64,000 bases of DNA from NCBI RefSeq assembly GCF_003284725.1, contig NZ_PGTO01000014.1, forward strand, positions 1 to 64,000, written 5' to 3'. The notes beneath the pieces are model-generated. The model was given only the letters and a program-made list of their open reading frames with translations, ran no database searches and was not told the origin of the DNA. Source of the stretch: Paramagnetospirillum kuznetsovii (GTDB lineage: Bacteria; Pseudomonadota; Alphaproteobacteria; Rhodospirillales; Magnetospirillaceae). The stretch's first letter is position 1. Every line of letters starts with the position of its first letter. The translations under genes and the position numbers were made by a program. Of the stretch, positions 45,931 through 56,304 are shown one piece after another.

Positions 45931-45972
45931 AAGAGAAAATGGGGTCAGAGTCGATTTTTCGCCATTTCTCTT
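45931..45972. repeat. REP-like element with GGGGTCAGAGTCGA core
   Basis: A hairpin AAGAGAAAATGG (45931-45942) / CCATTTCTCTT (45962-45972) encloses GGGGTCAGAGTCGATTTTT. This core is familiar from repeats linked to REP-associated tyrosine transposases in Proteobacteria (from memory). No transposase is nearby, so it would be a solo copy. Confidence 0.6.
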
Positions 45973-46017
45973 GCCCCAATTCTCTTATGGACCGCCGTCA
46001 AAAAAGCGGCACACGGG

Positions 46018-47712
46018 TCAACCGCTGGCCCCCTGATCGGCGCGGACCGTATCCATGAAGTTGTGGACTTCGCTTTCCAGGCTGCCCGCCTCGTTCGACA
46101 GGCGGCCCGCGATGTGCAGAACACGGTCGGCGCTGCCGCCGGCCTCGGCGGTGGCCGCCGACAACTCGCCCAGGACGCTGGTGACCTCCATGGTCCCGGC
46201 GGCGGCTTGTTGGACGTTGCGGGCGATTTCCTGGGTGGCGGCGCCTTGCTCCTCCACCGCCGCCGCGATGGCTCCGGCGATTTCGTTCAAGGTGCCGATC
46301 ATGCCGCCGATGCCGCGAATGGCCTCGACCGCCTCGCGGGTGCGGGCCTGCACCGCGCCCACCTGGGTGGAAATCTCCTCGGTGGCCCGCGCCGTCTGAT
46401 TGGCCAGGGTCTTGACCTCCCCCGCCACCACGGCGAAGCCCTTGCCTGCTTCCCCCGCCCTTGCGGCTTCAATCGTTGCGTTGAGCGCCAGCAGGTTGGT
46501 CTGGCTGGCGATATCGTTGATCAGGGTGACGACCTCGCCGATGCGACCGGCCGCCTCGGCAAGACTGAGCACCAGGGCATTGGTTCGTTCCGCCTCGCTG
46601 ACCGCCTCGCCCGACATGGCCGACGAGCGATGGACCTGTTCGGCGATTTCGTGGATGGAGGAGCTCAGTTGTTCGGCGGCGGTGGCGACGGTGCCCACAT
46701 TGGCCGAGGCTTGCTCGGCGGTGGCGACCACACCGGCCGCCTGATCGCTGGCGCTTTGCACCGCGCCCGACACGGTGCGAGCCGCATCTTCCATGTCCGC
46801 GACAGCCTCGACCAAGACGTCGGACATCCGCTTGATGGTGGCTTCCACGTCATCGGCCAGTTTGAGCCTCGCGGCCCGGCGCTGGGCCGAAGCGACTTTG
46901 TAGCCTTCCTGCTGCCCGGCGCGCGCCGCTTCGAAGGCGGCCGCCTCGTCGCGCAGGACGGCGACCGCCTTGGTCAGGGTGCCGATCTCGTCCTTGCGCG
47001 GGGAGCGATCCACGTCGACGCTGAAGTCACGCTGGGCGAGACGCTCGGCCACATCGGCCAGGGCGGTGATGGGCATGGCGATATGGCGCGCCAGAATGGT
47101 GACCAACACCAGGGCGATCAGGATCACCGACACGGCGATGGAGGCGAAGCCCCAGGCGGCGGCGGTGAAGGCCGCGTCCACGTCGTCGAGATAGACGCCG
47201 GTGCCGATGACCCATTTCCACGGCGCATGCGCCAGGGCCACGGACACCTTGGCGACGGGAAGGTCCGACCCGGGGCGCGGGAACTTATAGACCACCTTGG
47301 CCATCCCGGTCTTGGCGCCGTCCACCAATTGACGGATGAAGGCGACGCCGTCGGAATCCTTGAGATCCATGAAACCCTTGCCCTCGCGCTCGGGCTTGGG
47401 CGGCAGCATCACGTTGACGCCGTCGAAATCGTAGATGAAGTAGTATTCCTGCCCCTGATAGCGCACCGGCCGCAGGGTTTCGATGGCTTGGGCCTTGGCG
47501 GTGGCCTCGTCGAATTCACCGGCCTTGGATCGATCATGGAAGGATTGGACGGTGGCCCGCGCCACCTCGGTCAGCGCCTCCACCTTGGCGACCCGCTCGT
47601 CCAGCATGGATTGGCGAATCTGCGCTAGCGCCACCCAGGACAAGATGACGAATCCGACCAAGGCCAAGACGGCCGTGGACATCAATTTAAGGAGAATCCC
47701 CGACTTCCCCAT
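46018..47712 (-). CDS. Methyl-accepting chemotaxis protein with sCache domain
   Basis: A 564-residue chemoreceptor. The N-terminal helix ([25 protein letters not shown]) and a second at about 195-220 enclose a periplasmic single-Cache region ([38 protein letters not shown], ending [19 protein letters not shown]). HAMP and the signalling domain follow, with the hairpin tip [45 protein letters not shown] 47712 was chosen over TTG 47742 by signal-anchor shape. It lacks a C-terminal CheR-binding pentapeptide. Ligands of this Cache type are often small organic acids. Confidence 0.93.
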   Translation of the reverse strand: MGKSGILLKLMSTAVLALVGFVILSWVALAQIRQSMLDERVAKVEALTEVARATVQSFHDRSKAGEFDEATAKAQAIETLRPVRYQGQEYYFIYDFDGVNVMLPPKPEREGKGFMDLKDSDGVAFIRQLVDGAKTGMAKVVYKFPRPGSDLPVAKVSVALAHAPWKWVIGTGVYLDDVDAAFTAAAWGFASIAVSVILIALVLVTILARHIAMPITALADVAERLAQRDFSVDVDRSPRKDEIGTLTKAVAVLRDEAAAFEAARAGQQEGYKVASAQRRAARLKLADDVEATIKRMSDVLVEAVADMEDAARTVSGAVQSASDQAAGVVATAEQASANVGTVATAAEQLSSSIHEIAEQVHRSSAMSGEAVSEAERTNALVLSLAEAAGRIGEVVTLINDIASQTNLLALNATIEAARAGEAGKGFAVVAGEVKTLANQTARATEEISTQVGAVQARTREAVEAIRGIGGMIGTLNEIAGAIAAAVEEQGAATQEIARNVQQAAAGTMEVTSVLGELSAATAEAGGSADRVLHIAGRLSNEAGSLESEVHNFMDTVRADQGASG

Positions 47713-47823
47713 GGTTCGCCACCCCCGTAAAGCTGAACCCAAGGGCAGAGATTACACCAGGGATTGATAGCCCACCAGCGGCGTTACTTAGTGCTATTGG
47801 CTAGGTTCATCGCCGTTGTCCGG

Positions 47824-49209
47824 TCAGCGTGCCGCCGCCCGCGCCTTGGCACGCGCCTGGACCCGTTCGTCCTTCAGTTGCTCGGCGATCAGGAACGCCA
47901 GTTCAAGCGCCTGGGTGGCGTTGAGCCGGGGATCGCAATGGGTGTGGTAGCGGTCGCCCAGGCTGGCCTCGGTGACGGCGGTCATGCCGCCGACGCATTC
48001 GGTGACGTCCTGGCCGGTCATCTCGAAATGGACGCCGCCCGCATGGGAGCCTTCCGCCTTGTGGACGGCGAAGAAGGCGCGCACCTCCGCCAGGATGCTG
48101 TCGAACAGCCGGGTCTTGAAGCCGGTGGCGGCCTTGACCGTATTGGCGTGCATGGGATCGCACGACCACACCACCGAGCGGCCCTCGCGCTTCACGGCCC
48201 GGATCAGGTTGGGCAGGGCGGCCTCGATCTTCTCGGCCCCCATGCGAGTGATGATGGTGATGCGGCCGGGGATATTGGCCGGGTTCAGGGTGTCGATGAG
48301 GCGCAGCAGCTCGTCCGGGCTCATGCCCGGCCCCGCCTTGAAGCCCAGCGGATTGCCGACGCCGCGCAGGAATTCCACATGCCCGGCATCCAATTGGCGG
48401 GTGCGCTCGCCGATCCACAGCATGTGGGCGGAGCAGTCGTACCAGTCGCCGGTGGTGGAATCCACCCGGGTCAGCGCCTGCTCGTAGGGCAGCAGCAGGG
48501 CTTCGTGCGAGGTGAAGAAATCGGTCTCGCGCAGTTGCGGCGTGGTCTCGGAGGTCAGGCCGCAGGCCTCCATGAAGGCCAGGGTCTCGTCCAGACGGGC
48601 GCACAGATCCTGATAACGGGCGCCCTGCAAGGTGCCCGCGACGCAAGACAGCGTCCACTGATGCACCTTGTGCAGATCGGCATAACCGCCCTGGGCGAAG
48701 GCGCGCAGCAGGTTCAGCGTCGCCGCCGACTGGTTGTAGGCGCGGATCATGCGGGCGGGATCGGGAATGCGCGATTCCGGAGTGAATTCGATACCGTTGA
48801 TATTGTCGCCGCGATAGCTGGGCAGCGTCACGCCGTCGATGGTCTCGGTATCGGCCGAGCGGGGCTTGGCGAACTGACCGGCCATGCGGCCGACCTTGAC
48901 CACCGGCATGGCGGCGCCATAGGTCAGCACCACCGCCATCTGCAACAAAGCGCGGAAGGTATCGCGAATATTGTTGGCGCGGAATTCGACGAAGCTTTCG
49001 GCGCAATCGCCGCCTTGCAGCAGGAAGGCCTTGCCGTCGGCCACCTCGCCCAGGGACGCCTGGAGCCTGCGTGCCTCGCCCGCGAAGACCAGCGGGGGAG
49101 AATTGCGCAGCGTCTCCTCGACCTCGGCCAAGGCGGCCTGATCGGGATAGGTGGGAACCTGATGAATGGGCTTCGCGCGCCAGCTTTCCGGCGACCAGTT
49201 CTGGGACAT
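47824..49209 (-). CDS. 3-deoxy-7-phosphoheptulonate synthase, class II
   Basis: A 461-residue plant-type DAHP synthase that joins PEP and erythrose 4-phosphate, the entry step of the shikimate pathway. Class II signs are [79 protein letters not shown] and [18 protein letters not shown]. Metal ligands in the DCAES, His and Glu positions are present. ATG 49209 lies behind AGAGG; an extension to 49245 has no family match. Usually feedback controlled in bacteria; no regulatory domain is added here. Confidence 0.96.
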   Translation of the reverse strand: MSQNWSPESWRAKPIHQVPTYPDQAALAEVEETLRNSPPLVFAGEARRLQASLGEVADGKAFLLQGGDCAESFVEFRANNIRDTFRALLQMAVVLTYGAAMPVVKVGRMAGQFAKPRSADTETIDGVTLPSYRGDNINGIEFTPESRIPDPARMIRAYNQSAATLNLLRAFAQGGYADLHKVHQWTLSCVAGTLQGARYQDLCARLDETLAFMEACGLTSETTPQLRETDFFTSHEALLLPYEQALTRVDSTTGDWYDCSAHMLWIGERTRQLDAGHVEFLRGVGNPLGFKAGPGMSPDELLRLIDTLNPANIPGRITIITRMGAEKIEAALPNLIRAVKREGRSVVWSCDPMHANTVKAATGFKTRLFDSILAEVRAFFAVHKAEGSHAGGVHFEMTGQDVTECVGGMTAVTEASLGDRYHTHCDPRLNATQALELAFLIAEQLKDERVQARAKARAAAR

Positions 49210-49312
49210 GAAACCTGAAACCTCTTTACCGCGACTGCGAAACAAGAAGCGCTTCTATACGACTCCCGGCATCATATTTCCAGTCCATCCTTAACCCTGT
49301 ATCATCTGGCCC

Positions 49313-49930
49313 ATGAGCGAGCGGAAACAACACTGGCAAGAGGTCTGGACCACCAAATCGCCCGAGGCGGTGTCGTGGCACCAGGACGACCCCACCCTGT
49401 CGCTGGAATTGATCCGGGCGGCCGGATTGCGCAAGGACGCCGCCATCATCGATGTGGGCGGCGGCGCGTCGGTTCTGGTCGATCGCCTGCTGGAGCGGGG
49501 ATATGTCCATGTGGCGGTGCTCGACATCGCCGAGGCGGCGCTGCGCCAATCCGCCGAACGCCTCGGCCCCATGGGCGACGACGTGACCTGGATCGAATCC
49601 GACGTCTTGGACTGGAAGCCGGTGCCGGGGCTGTTCGACCTGTGGCACGACCGCGCCGTTTTCCATTTCCTGCGCGATCCCGCCGAGCAGGCCGCCTATG
49701 TGGAGCTCATGAGGACGGCGCTTGGCCCCGAAGCCACCGTCATCATCGCCGCCTTCGCGCCCGACGGCCCCGACAGGTGCTCGGGCCTGCCCACCGCCCG
49801 CCACGACCTGGCCAGCCTGTCGGCCCTGCTGGGGGCGGAATTCCGCCTGATGGATGATCGCCGTGAAGCCCATGTCACGCCCGGCGGCAAGATCCAGAAC
49901 TTCGTCTGGTGCCGCTTCCTTCGGCAATGA
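49313..49930 (+). CDS. Class I SAM-dependent methyltransferase
   Basis: A 205-residue protein. It starts with the SERKQHWQEVWTTKSPEAVSWHQ motif of a known small methyltransferase group, then motif I AAIIDVGGGASVLVDRLL, the acidic loop LDIAEAAL, and motif IV LWHDRAVFHFL. A C-terminal DYGLP-like KIQNFVWCRF ends it. The HWQ/SWHQ entry resembles thiopurine/thiol methyltransferase-like proteins; the substrate is unknown. Divergent from DAHP synthase with a 103-base spacer. The stop lies 15 bases before the convergent bluB end. Confidence 0.88.
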   Translation: MSERKQHWQEVWTTKSPEAVSWHQDDPTLSLELIRAAGLRKDAAIIDVGGGASVLVDRLLERGYVHVAVLDIAEAALRQSAERLGPMGDDVTWIESDVLDWKPVPGLFDLWHDRAVFHFLRDPAEQAAYVELMRTALGPEATVIIAAFAPDGPDRCSGLPTARHDLASLSALLGAEFRLMDDRREAHVTPGGKIQNFVWCRFLRQ

Positions 49931-49945
49931 GGCCGGGGCAGGACA

Positions 49946-51309
<1,364 letters not shown>

Positions 51310-51408
51310 CCCCTCATACTGCAACGCAACATTCAAGCCTCCGTCATCATATTACGGCAAAGCGTATGGCATATCCCAGGCAGCAATGCCGCTCCGGGAG
51401 TTCGGGCC

Positions 51409-51585
51409 ATGAAATATCGTTGGGAAGAAGTGAACCAGATGCGCGACATCCTCGAAGCCGAGATTCGCGGCCATCATTTCGACCGCGAACACGCCAAGCG
51501 CCTGGCGGTCAGTCTGGCCAGGATGTTTCCCGACTGCGCCCAGAGCATGGGGCGCGTCGCCGAAAGAATGTCGTCGGGGGGCTAA
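51409..51585 (+). CDS. Small 58-residue helical protein
   Basis: ATG 51409 has GGGAG eight bases upstream. The product starts MKYRWEEVNQMRDILEAEI and ends ...GRVAERMSSGG; it is mostly helical with charged and hydrophobic positions in a regular pattern, unlike a chance frame. It contains a single Cys (MFPDCAQ). No family recognised. The stop overlaps that of the convergent gene by four bases, supporting a real gene boundary. Confidence 0.6.
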   Translation: MKYRWEEVNQMRDILEAEIRGHHFDREHAKRLAVSLARMFPDCAQSMGRVAERMSSGG

Positions 51586-52370
51586 GCGCCTTCCAGCCTG
51601 CGGAAGAACGCCTTCAAGTCCTCGACGGTAGGAGCGCCCCAACGGGCGACGGCCTCCGCCGGATGGGCGCGCAGACCGGCCGCCAGATCGGCGAACAGTG
51701 CACGCATCAGGGCGGAAAAGCCGCTTTCACCCAGGCGGAAATGCTCGTCGCTGGCGCCGCGCCGGACCGGCGTCAGATTGGCGTTGACCAGTTCAATGAA
51801 CCAGGCCCGCCGCCGCTCGAAGGCGGCGAAGGTTCCCGCGACAACCACCAGCGCCTCGTTGACCAGCGCCCTCGCCTCGGAATCCGCGTGGACGGCCTCC
51901 CAATTCCAGCCACCATCGTCCTGGGCATGACGGTCCAGGATGATTTCGCACAACGCCTGGCTTTGCCGGTACATCTCCGGCCCGATCATCTTGTCGATGG
52001 CGATGTTGAGGCCGGGAATGATCCGACGCGACAGCACCCCGGTGCCGCCGTCATCGCCGGTGCGAGGCGGAAACAGATGGGCGAAGCGCCGCATCAAAAT
52101 GCGGTCGAACGGCATGCGCCGCGCACTCTCCAGCAGATGGGCCTCGCGGGCGATGGTGCATTCGTCCCAGGTACGCTGATAAAAGCCCTTGAAGCGCGCC
52201 TGTTCGGTGGCGACGAAGCGCTGGGCCAAGGCCCTGATCTGGGCGGCGGTCAGGCTGCCGCCAGCCTTGCCCGCCTCCACCTCCAACCGGGTAACGAAAT
52301 GGCCGATCATGGTGGTGCCGACGCCTTCGCAGCAACTGGGTCCGTGGGCGGCGGTCTTGCTGGATGACAT
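51582..52370 (-). CDS. Conserved-looking hypothetical protein
   Basis: A 262-residue, mostly helical cytoplasmic protein. A Cys pair sits near the N-terminus (GPSCCEGVG) before VTRLEVEAGKAGG; the middle has FKGFYQRTWDECTIAREAHLLESARRMPFDRILMRRFAHLFPP. No signal peptide or membrane segment and no recognised family. ATG 52370 lacks a strong ribosome-binding site. Divergent from the TPR glycosyltransferase gene. Confidence 0.75.
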   Translation of the reverse strand: MSSSKTAAHGPSCCEGVGTTMIGHFVTRLEVEAGKAGGSLTAAQIRALAQRFVATEQARFKGFYQRTWDECTIAREAHLLESARRMPFDRILMRRFAHLFPPRTGDDGGTGVLSRRIIPGLNIAIDKMIGPEMYRQSQALCEIILDRHAQDDGGWNWEAVHADSEARALVNEALVVVAGTFAAFERRRAWFIELVNANLTPVRRGASDEHFRLGESGFSALMRALFADLAAGLRAHPAEAVARWGAPTVEDLKAFFRRLEGA

Positions 52371-52499
52371 CGGGAACCTTGCGGCCAGGGTGATCTGATG
52401 AGCGAAGGATAACGGGTCCGCCGTCGCGCCGCCATGGCGACGATGGAGTCCATGGTCTAAGCTGGGCTCAGTCGACTCGATAAAGGAACGTGGTGACGG

Positions 52500-54248
52500 A
52501 TGGATAGAAGCCTTGTCGCGGCGGTTGCTTCCGGCTGGATCGAAAGCGACGCGCCGCCCGCCCTGCAGGACGGGTTGTTCCAGGATCTCGACGCCTGGAC
52601 CGCCGATGGCGGCCAGCCCGTCCCCGTGCTGTGGCTGAGCCTGATGCTTCGCCTGGATGCGGCCCGCTGCCGTGATGGCGAGATTTCAGCCTGCCGCACG
52701 GCCCTGTCGCTGATGCCGGATCAGCATTATTTCCGTTACCGGCTGGCCCGGGCGCTTCACCATGTCGGCGACGACCCGGCGGCCCTGGCCGAACTTGAGC
52801 CCCTGGCCGCCATGGCCGCCGTCGACGCGGACCTTCTCGCCCTGCGTCTCGAGATCGCCGCGGCAATGCGGACGGACACCGTCGCGCTGTTGTCCCTGAC
52901 CGAGGCCTGGTTCGCTGCCCGGCCGGAGTGGAGCGCCCAGCACGGAAGCTTGATCCGCATCCTGATCGCCCTGGGCGCGATTGCCCTCGCCCGGCGTCTG
53001 ATGACCGAGGCGGTTCGCACAGCGCCCACCGCTATCGATCAAAAGGTGGAACTGGCGAGACTCGCCATGCTGACCGGCGATTACGTCGCCGCCCGCCGGT
53101 TGTTCACTGAATTGTCGAGCCAGGGCATTGCCGATCTCGACCTGATCGTCGGCCGCTTCGGCGGCACCGTCGCTCCCTATACCCCGGACGTGGAGAATGC
53201 CATTCGGGCCGCCATGGCGGCGGCGCGGGCTCTGCCCGACGCCGCGCTTGCCTCCTTGCCTCCCTCGCCCTGCCCTCCCATCACGGGCACCCCCAAGGTG
53301 GTGTTGGTCGGCTTCGAGTCCACCGGCTTTCCCAACGACATGGCCCATCATCTGGTGGGCAGCGGCCGGGCCGCCGGTCTGGACATCTCGGCCTATCTCG
53401 ACAATGCCCTGACCATGGCCCATGAGGTCCGGGCCACCGACGCGTGGGTCGAAGCCCGCGTCGAGGCGTTCGAGGCGGAGATGGAATGCCGACGCCCCGA
53501 CGTGATTCTGGTGGACTGGGCGGCGCCGCTGACGGCGCGCGGCCTGTCGCCGGAACGGCTGGCCGAATTGAAGCACCGGCTGGGCTTCCGCTTGATCGTC
53601 GGGATGCGGGATGCCCATGCGGCCGCCCTGGACTGCATGACCCGCTGGCTGGCGGCTGTCGATACCCTGCTGCTGTATCACCCGCTGTCGCCAATTATCG
53701 CGGTCGGCGGTGACACCGTATTCGTCGGCTGGCTGCCGGTTCATCTTCCGGCACTGGCCCGGACCGAAGGCCGCGATCTCAATCTGAGCTTCGTCGGCAG
53801 CGTCGCCTTCACCTTGCGCAACGCGCTGCTCTCGGTGCTGCTGACCGAGGATCTGCCGTTCACCGCCATCATCGGGGAGCGCCGTAAGACCGAATTGCCC
53901 GACATGGCGGCCTATCTGTCGCTGCTGGGCCGATCACGGGCGACGCTGAACATCTCCGCCCATACCCATGACGAGCATCTGGTGACCGGGCGGGTGTGGG
54001 AATCCATCGCGATGGAAACCCTGCTGGTGGAGCAGGACAACCCCGCCACCGCGTCATACTTCACGCCGTGGCGACATTATCTGCCGTGGCGGAGCGTGGA
54101 CGACATCGCCCATATCTGCCGCTTCGTCGAGCGCAACCCGGCTGAGGTGGCCGCCGTGGCCGCCGAGGCCCATGCCTGGGCCGCCCGACACTATTCGGCG
54201 GAGCGGTTCTGGCGCGGCCTGATGGCCCACGCAATGCGCAATGATTAG
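52500..54248 (+). CDS. TPR-glycosyltransferase fusion (CgeB-like C-terminus)
   Basis: A 582-residue protein. The first 240 residues are TPR-like helical pairs (PDQHYFRYRLARALHHVGDDPAALAELEPL, then VELARLAMLTGDYVAARRLFTEL). From about 265 onward a GT-B-like fold follows (KVVLVGFESTGFPNDMAHHLVGSG, VDWAAP, LNLSFVGSVAFTLRNALLSVLL) with a CgeB-type end (LGRSRATLNISAHTHDEHLVTGRVWESIAMETLLVEQDN). Such proteins may glycosylate flagellin or surface polymers; the acceptor is unknown. Ends with a four-base overlap with the convergent DsbA-like gene. Confidence 0.8.
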   Translation: MDRSLVAAVASGWIESDAPPALQDGLFQDLDAWTADGGQPVPVLWLSLMLRLDAARCRDGEISACRTALSLMPDQHYFRYRLARALHHVGDDPAALAELEPLAAMAAVDADLLALRLEIAAAMRTDTVALLSLTEAWFAARPEWSAQHGSLIRILIALGAIALARRLMTEAVRTAPTAIDQKVELARLAMLTGDYVAARRLFTELSSQGIADLDLIVGRFGGTVAPYTPDVENAIRAAMAAARALPDAALASLPPSPCPPITGTPKVVLVGFESTGFPNDMAHHLVGSGRAAGLDISAYLDNALTMAHEVRATDAWVEARVEAFEAEMECRRPDVILVDWAAPLTARGLSPERLAELKHRLGFRLIVGMRDAHAAALDCMTRWLAAVDTLLLYHPLSPIIAVGGDTVFVGWLPVHLPALARTEGRDLNLSFVGSVAFTLRNALLSVLLTEDLPFTAIIGERRKTELPDMAAYLSLLGRSRATLNISAHTHDEHLVTGRVWESIAMETLLVEQDNPATASYFTPWRHYLPWRSVDDIAHICRFVERNPAEVAAVAAEAHAWAARHYSAERFWRGLMAHAMRND

Positions 54249-55015
54249 CCCTTCTTGGCCTGGGCCTTGCGGGCGTTGTCGATCAACTGCTTCAAGGTGG
54301 GCTGGTCGAGGGCGCTGCCCAGGATGCGGTCGCCGACGATGAAGGTCGGAGTCGCCGCCACTTCCAGCGAGCGGGCCAATTCGTTGACCTTCTTGAGCTG
54401 ACGGTCGATATCGGGCGAGGCCATATCCTTCTTCAGCTGCTCCACGTTCATGCCGGACTCGCCGGCCAGACGGAAGATGGCCTTTTCGTCCAGGCGGCCG
54501 CGGAACCTCATGAAGGCGCGGTGCACCTCGTCATACTTGGCCTGGCTCTGGGACTTGGCCACCAGGGCGACCCGCGAGGCCAGGACCGAATCCGGCCCCA
54601 GGATCGGCAGTTCCTTCATGACCAGTTTGACCTTGCCGTCGGCCCGGATGGTTTCCCACACCGAATCGAAGGTCTGCTTGCAAAAGCCGCAGTTGTAGTC
54701 GAAGAACTCGACGACCACGACATCGCCCTTCAGATTGCCGCCCACCGGATCGTCGGGGTTCTGGAAGATGTCGTCCTTGCGGGCTTCCATCATCTTCTGG
54801 GCATCGGATTCGGCCTGGGCGCGCATCTTCTCGCGCAGCGCTTCAAGGGCCTCGCCCAGCACTTCCGGGTGCTCCATGAGATAGTCGCGAACGACCTTCT
54901 TGACCGCTTCCACCTGTTTGGGCGAGAGCGTCATATTCTCCTGGGCGCGGACCGGGGCGGCGGTGAACGCCAAGCTGGCGGCGAGGAGGGCGGCGGCGAA
55001 AGTCCTGGCGATCAT
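54245..55015 (-). CDS. Exported DsbA-family thiol oxidoreductase
   Basis: A 256-residue periplasmic protein. The signal (MIARTFAAALLAASLAFTAAPVRAQ) is followed by a helical N-terminal region of about 70 residues (KQVEAVKKVVRDYLMEHPEVLGEALEALREKM), like the oligomerisation helices of ScsC/Com1, and a thioredoxin fold with VVVVEFFDYNCGFCKQTF (CGFC at about 109-112) and cis-Pro in ATPTF. It would oxidise or isomerise disulfides in exported proteins. ATG 55015 chosen; TTG 55027 is an alternative. Confidence 0.92.
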   Translation of the reverse strand: MIARTFAAALLAASLAFTAAPVRAQENMTLSPKQVEAVKKVVRDYLMEHPEVLGEALEALREKMRAQAESDAQKMMEARKDDIFQNPDDPVGGNLKGDVVVVEFFDYNCGFCKQTFDSVWETIRADGKVKLVMKELPILGPDSVLASRVALVAKSQSQAKYDEVHRAFMRFRGRLDEKAIFRLAGESGMNVEQLKKDMASPDIDRQLKKVNELARSLEVAATPTFIVGDRILGSALDQPTLKQLIDNARKAQAKKG

Positions 55016-55089
55016 CTGCGGAATCAACCTGTCTTGGTCAAGGTGTCGGGCATATTGGCGGAAGCCCGGTCCGGGGGCAAGGCCTCGCG

Positions 55090-56301
55090 TCAGATCACTC
55101 CAAGTTCGCCCAGCCGCCGCAGTTCCACCGCGTCCATCTTCAGCAGGGCCGACAGCACCTCTGCCGTGTCGGCACCCAAGGGCGGCGGCGGCCGATCATA
55201 GGAAACCGGCGTCTCCGACAACTTGATGGGATTGGCGGCCAGGGTCACCTCGCCCGCCTGGGGATGGGGCACCGTCACCGCCATGCCGCGATGCTTGACC
55301 TGGGGGTCGGCGAAGACCTGATCCAGGGTGTTGATGGGGCCGCAGGGAACGCCCGCCGCTTCCAGCGATTCAATCCAGTCGCGGCTGGTCCGCGCCGCGA
55401 TCAGTGCCGACAGGATCGGCACCAGTTCGGCGCGGTTGCGCACCCGCTCCGCATTGGTGGCGTAGTGTGGATCGCCGCCCAGTTCGGGACGTCCCGCCAC
55501 CTCGCAGAAACGGCGGAACTGACCGTCATTGCCCACCGCCAGGATGATATGGCCGTCACCGGTGGCGAAGGCCTGATAGGGCACGATATTGGGATGGGCA
55601 TTGCCCAGGCGCTGCGGCACCATGCCGCCCACCAGATAATTGCTCGCCTGATTGGCCAGCACCGCCACCTGCACGTCCAGCAACGACAGGTCGATATGCT
55701 GGCCGACGCCGGTGCGGTCGCGATGGGCCAGGGCGGCCAGCACCGCCACCGAGGCATACATGCCGGTGAAGATGTCGGTCAGCGCTACCCCCACCTTCAT
55801 GGGCTCGCCGCCAGGGGCGCCGGTCAGGCTCATCAGACCGCCCATGCCCTGAATCAGGAAATCGTAGCCCGCCCGCGCCGCGTATGGCCCGTCCTGGCCG
55901 AAACCGGTGATGGAGCAATAGACGATGTCGGGCTTGACCCGCTTCAGCGCGGCGTAGTCGAGGCCGTATTTGGCCAGCCCGCCCAGCTTGAAATTCTCCA
56001 GCACCACGTCCGACCGAGCGGCCAGACGGCGGACCAGCTCCTGCCCTTCCGGCCGGGTGAAGTCGATGGTGACCGAGCGCTTGCCACGATTGGTCGACAG
56101 ATAATAGGCGCTTTCGGCGGTGTCCTTGCCGTCGCGGTCCTTGAGGAAGGGCGGCCCCCAGGCGCGGGTGTCGTCGCCCTCGCCCGGTCGCTCCACCTTG
56201 ATGACCTCGGCGCCGAGATCGGCCAGCAATTGGCCGGACCACGGCCCCGCCAGCACCCGGCTGAGATCGAGAACGCGCAGATGGGACAGCGGACCGGACA
56301 T
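55090..56301 (-). CDS. CaiB/BaiF family CoA-transferase (class III)
   Basis: A 403-residue enzyme. It begins LRVLDLSRVLAGPWSGQLLADLGAEVIKVE, and the catalytic Asp is in KVGVALTDIFTGMY; DLSLLDVQVAVLANQ and GQFRRFCEVAG follow. These transfer CoA between carboxylic acids. Its start is 3 bases behind the dehydrogenase gene, with GGAGTAGCCC before the ATG, so they form one transcript. Pairing with a semialdehyde dehydrogenase suggests dicarboxylate metabolism such as glutarate or succinate, which is inferred. Confidence 0.92.
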   Translation of the reverse strand: MSGPLSHLRVLDLSRVLAGPWSGQLLADLGAEVIKVERPGEGDDTRAWGPPFLKDRDGKDTAESAYYLSTNRGKRSVTIDFTRPEGQELVRRLAARSDVVLENFKLGGLAKYGLDYAALKRVKPDIVYCSITGFGQDGPYAARAGYDFLIQGMGGLMSLTGAPGGEPMKVGVALTDIFTGMYASVAVLAALAHRDRTGVGQHIDLSLLDVQVAVLANQASNYLVGGMVPQRLGNAHPNIVPYQAFATGDGHIILAVGNDGQFRRFCEVAGRPELGGDPHYATNAERVRNRAELVPILSALIAARTSRDWIESLEAAGVPCGPINTLDQVFADPQVKHRGMAVTVPHPQAGEVTLAANPIKLSETPVSYDRPPPPLGADTAEVLSALLKMDAVELRRLGELGVI

Positions 56302-56304
56302 GGG

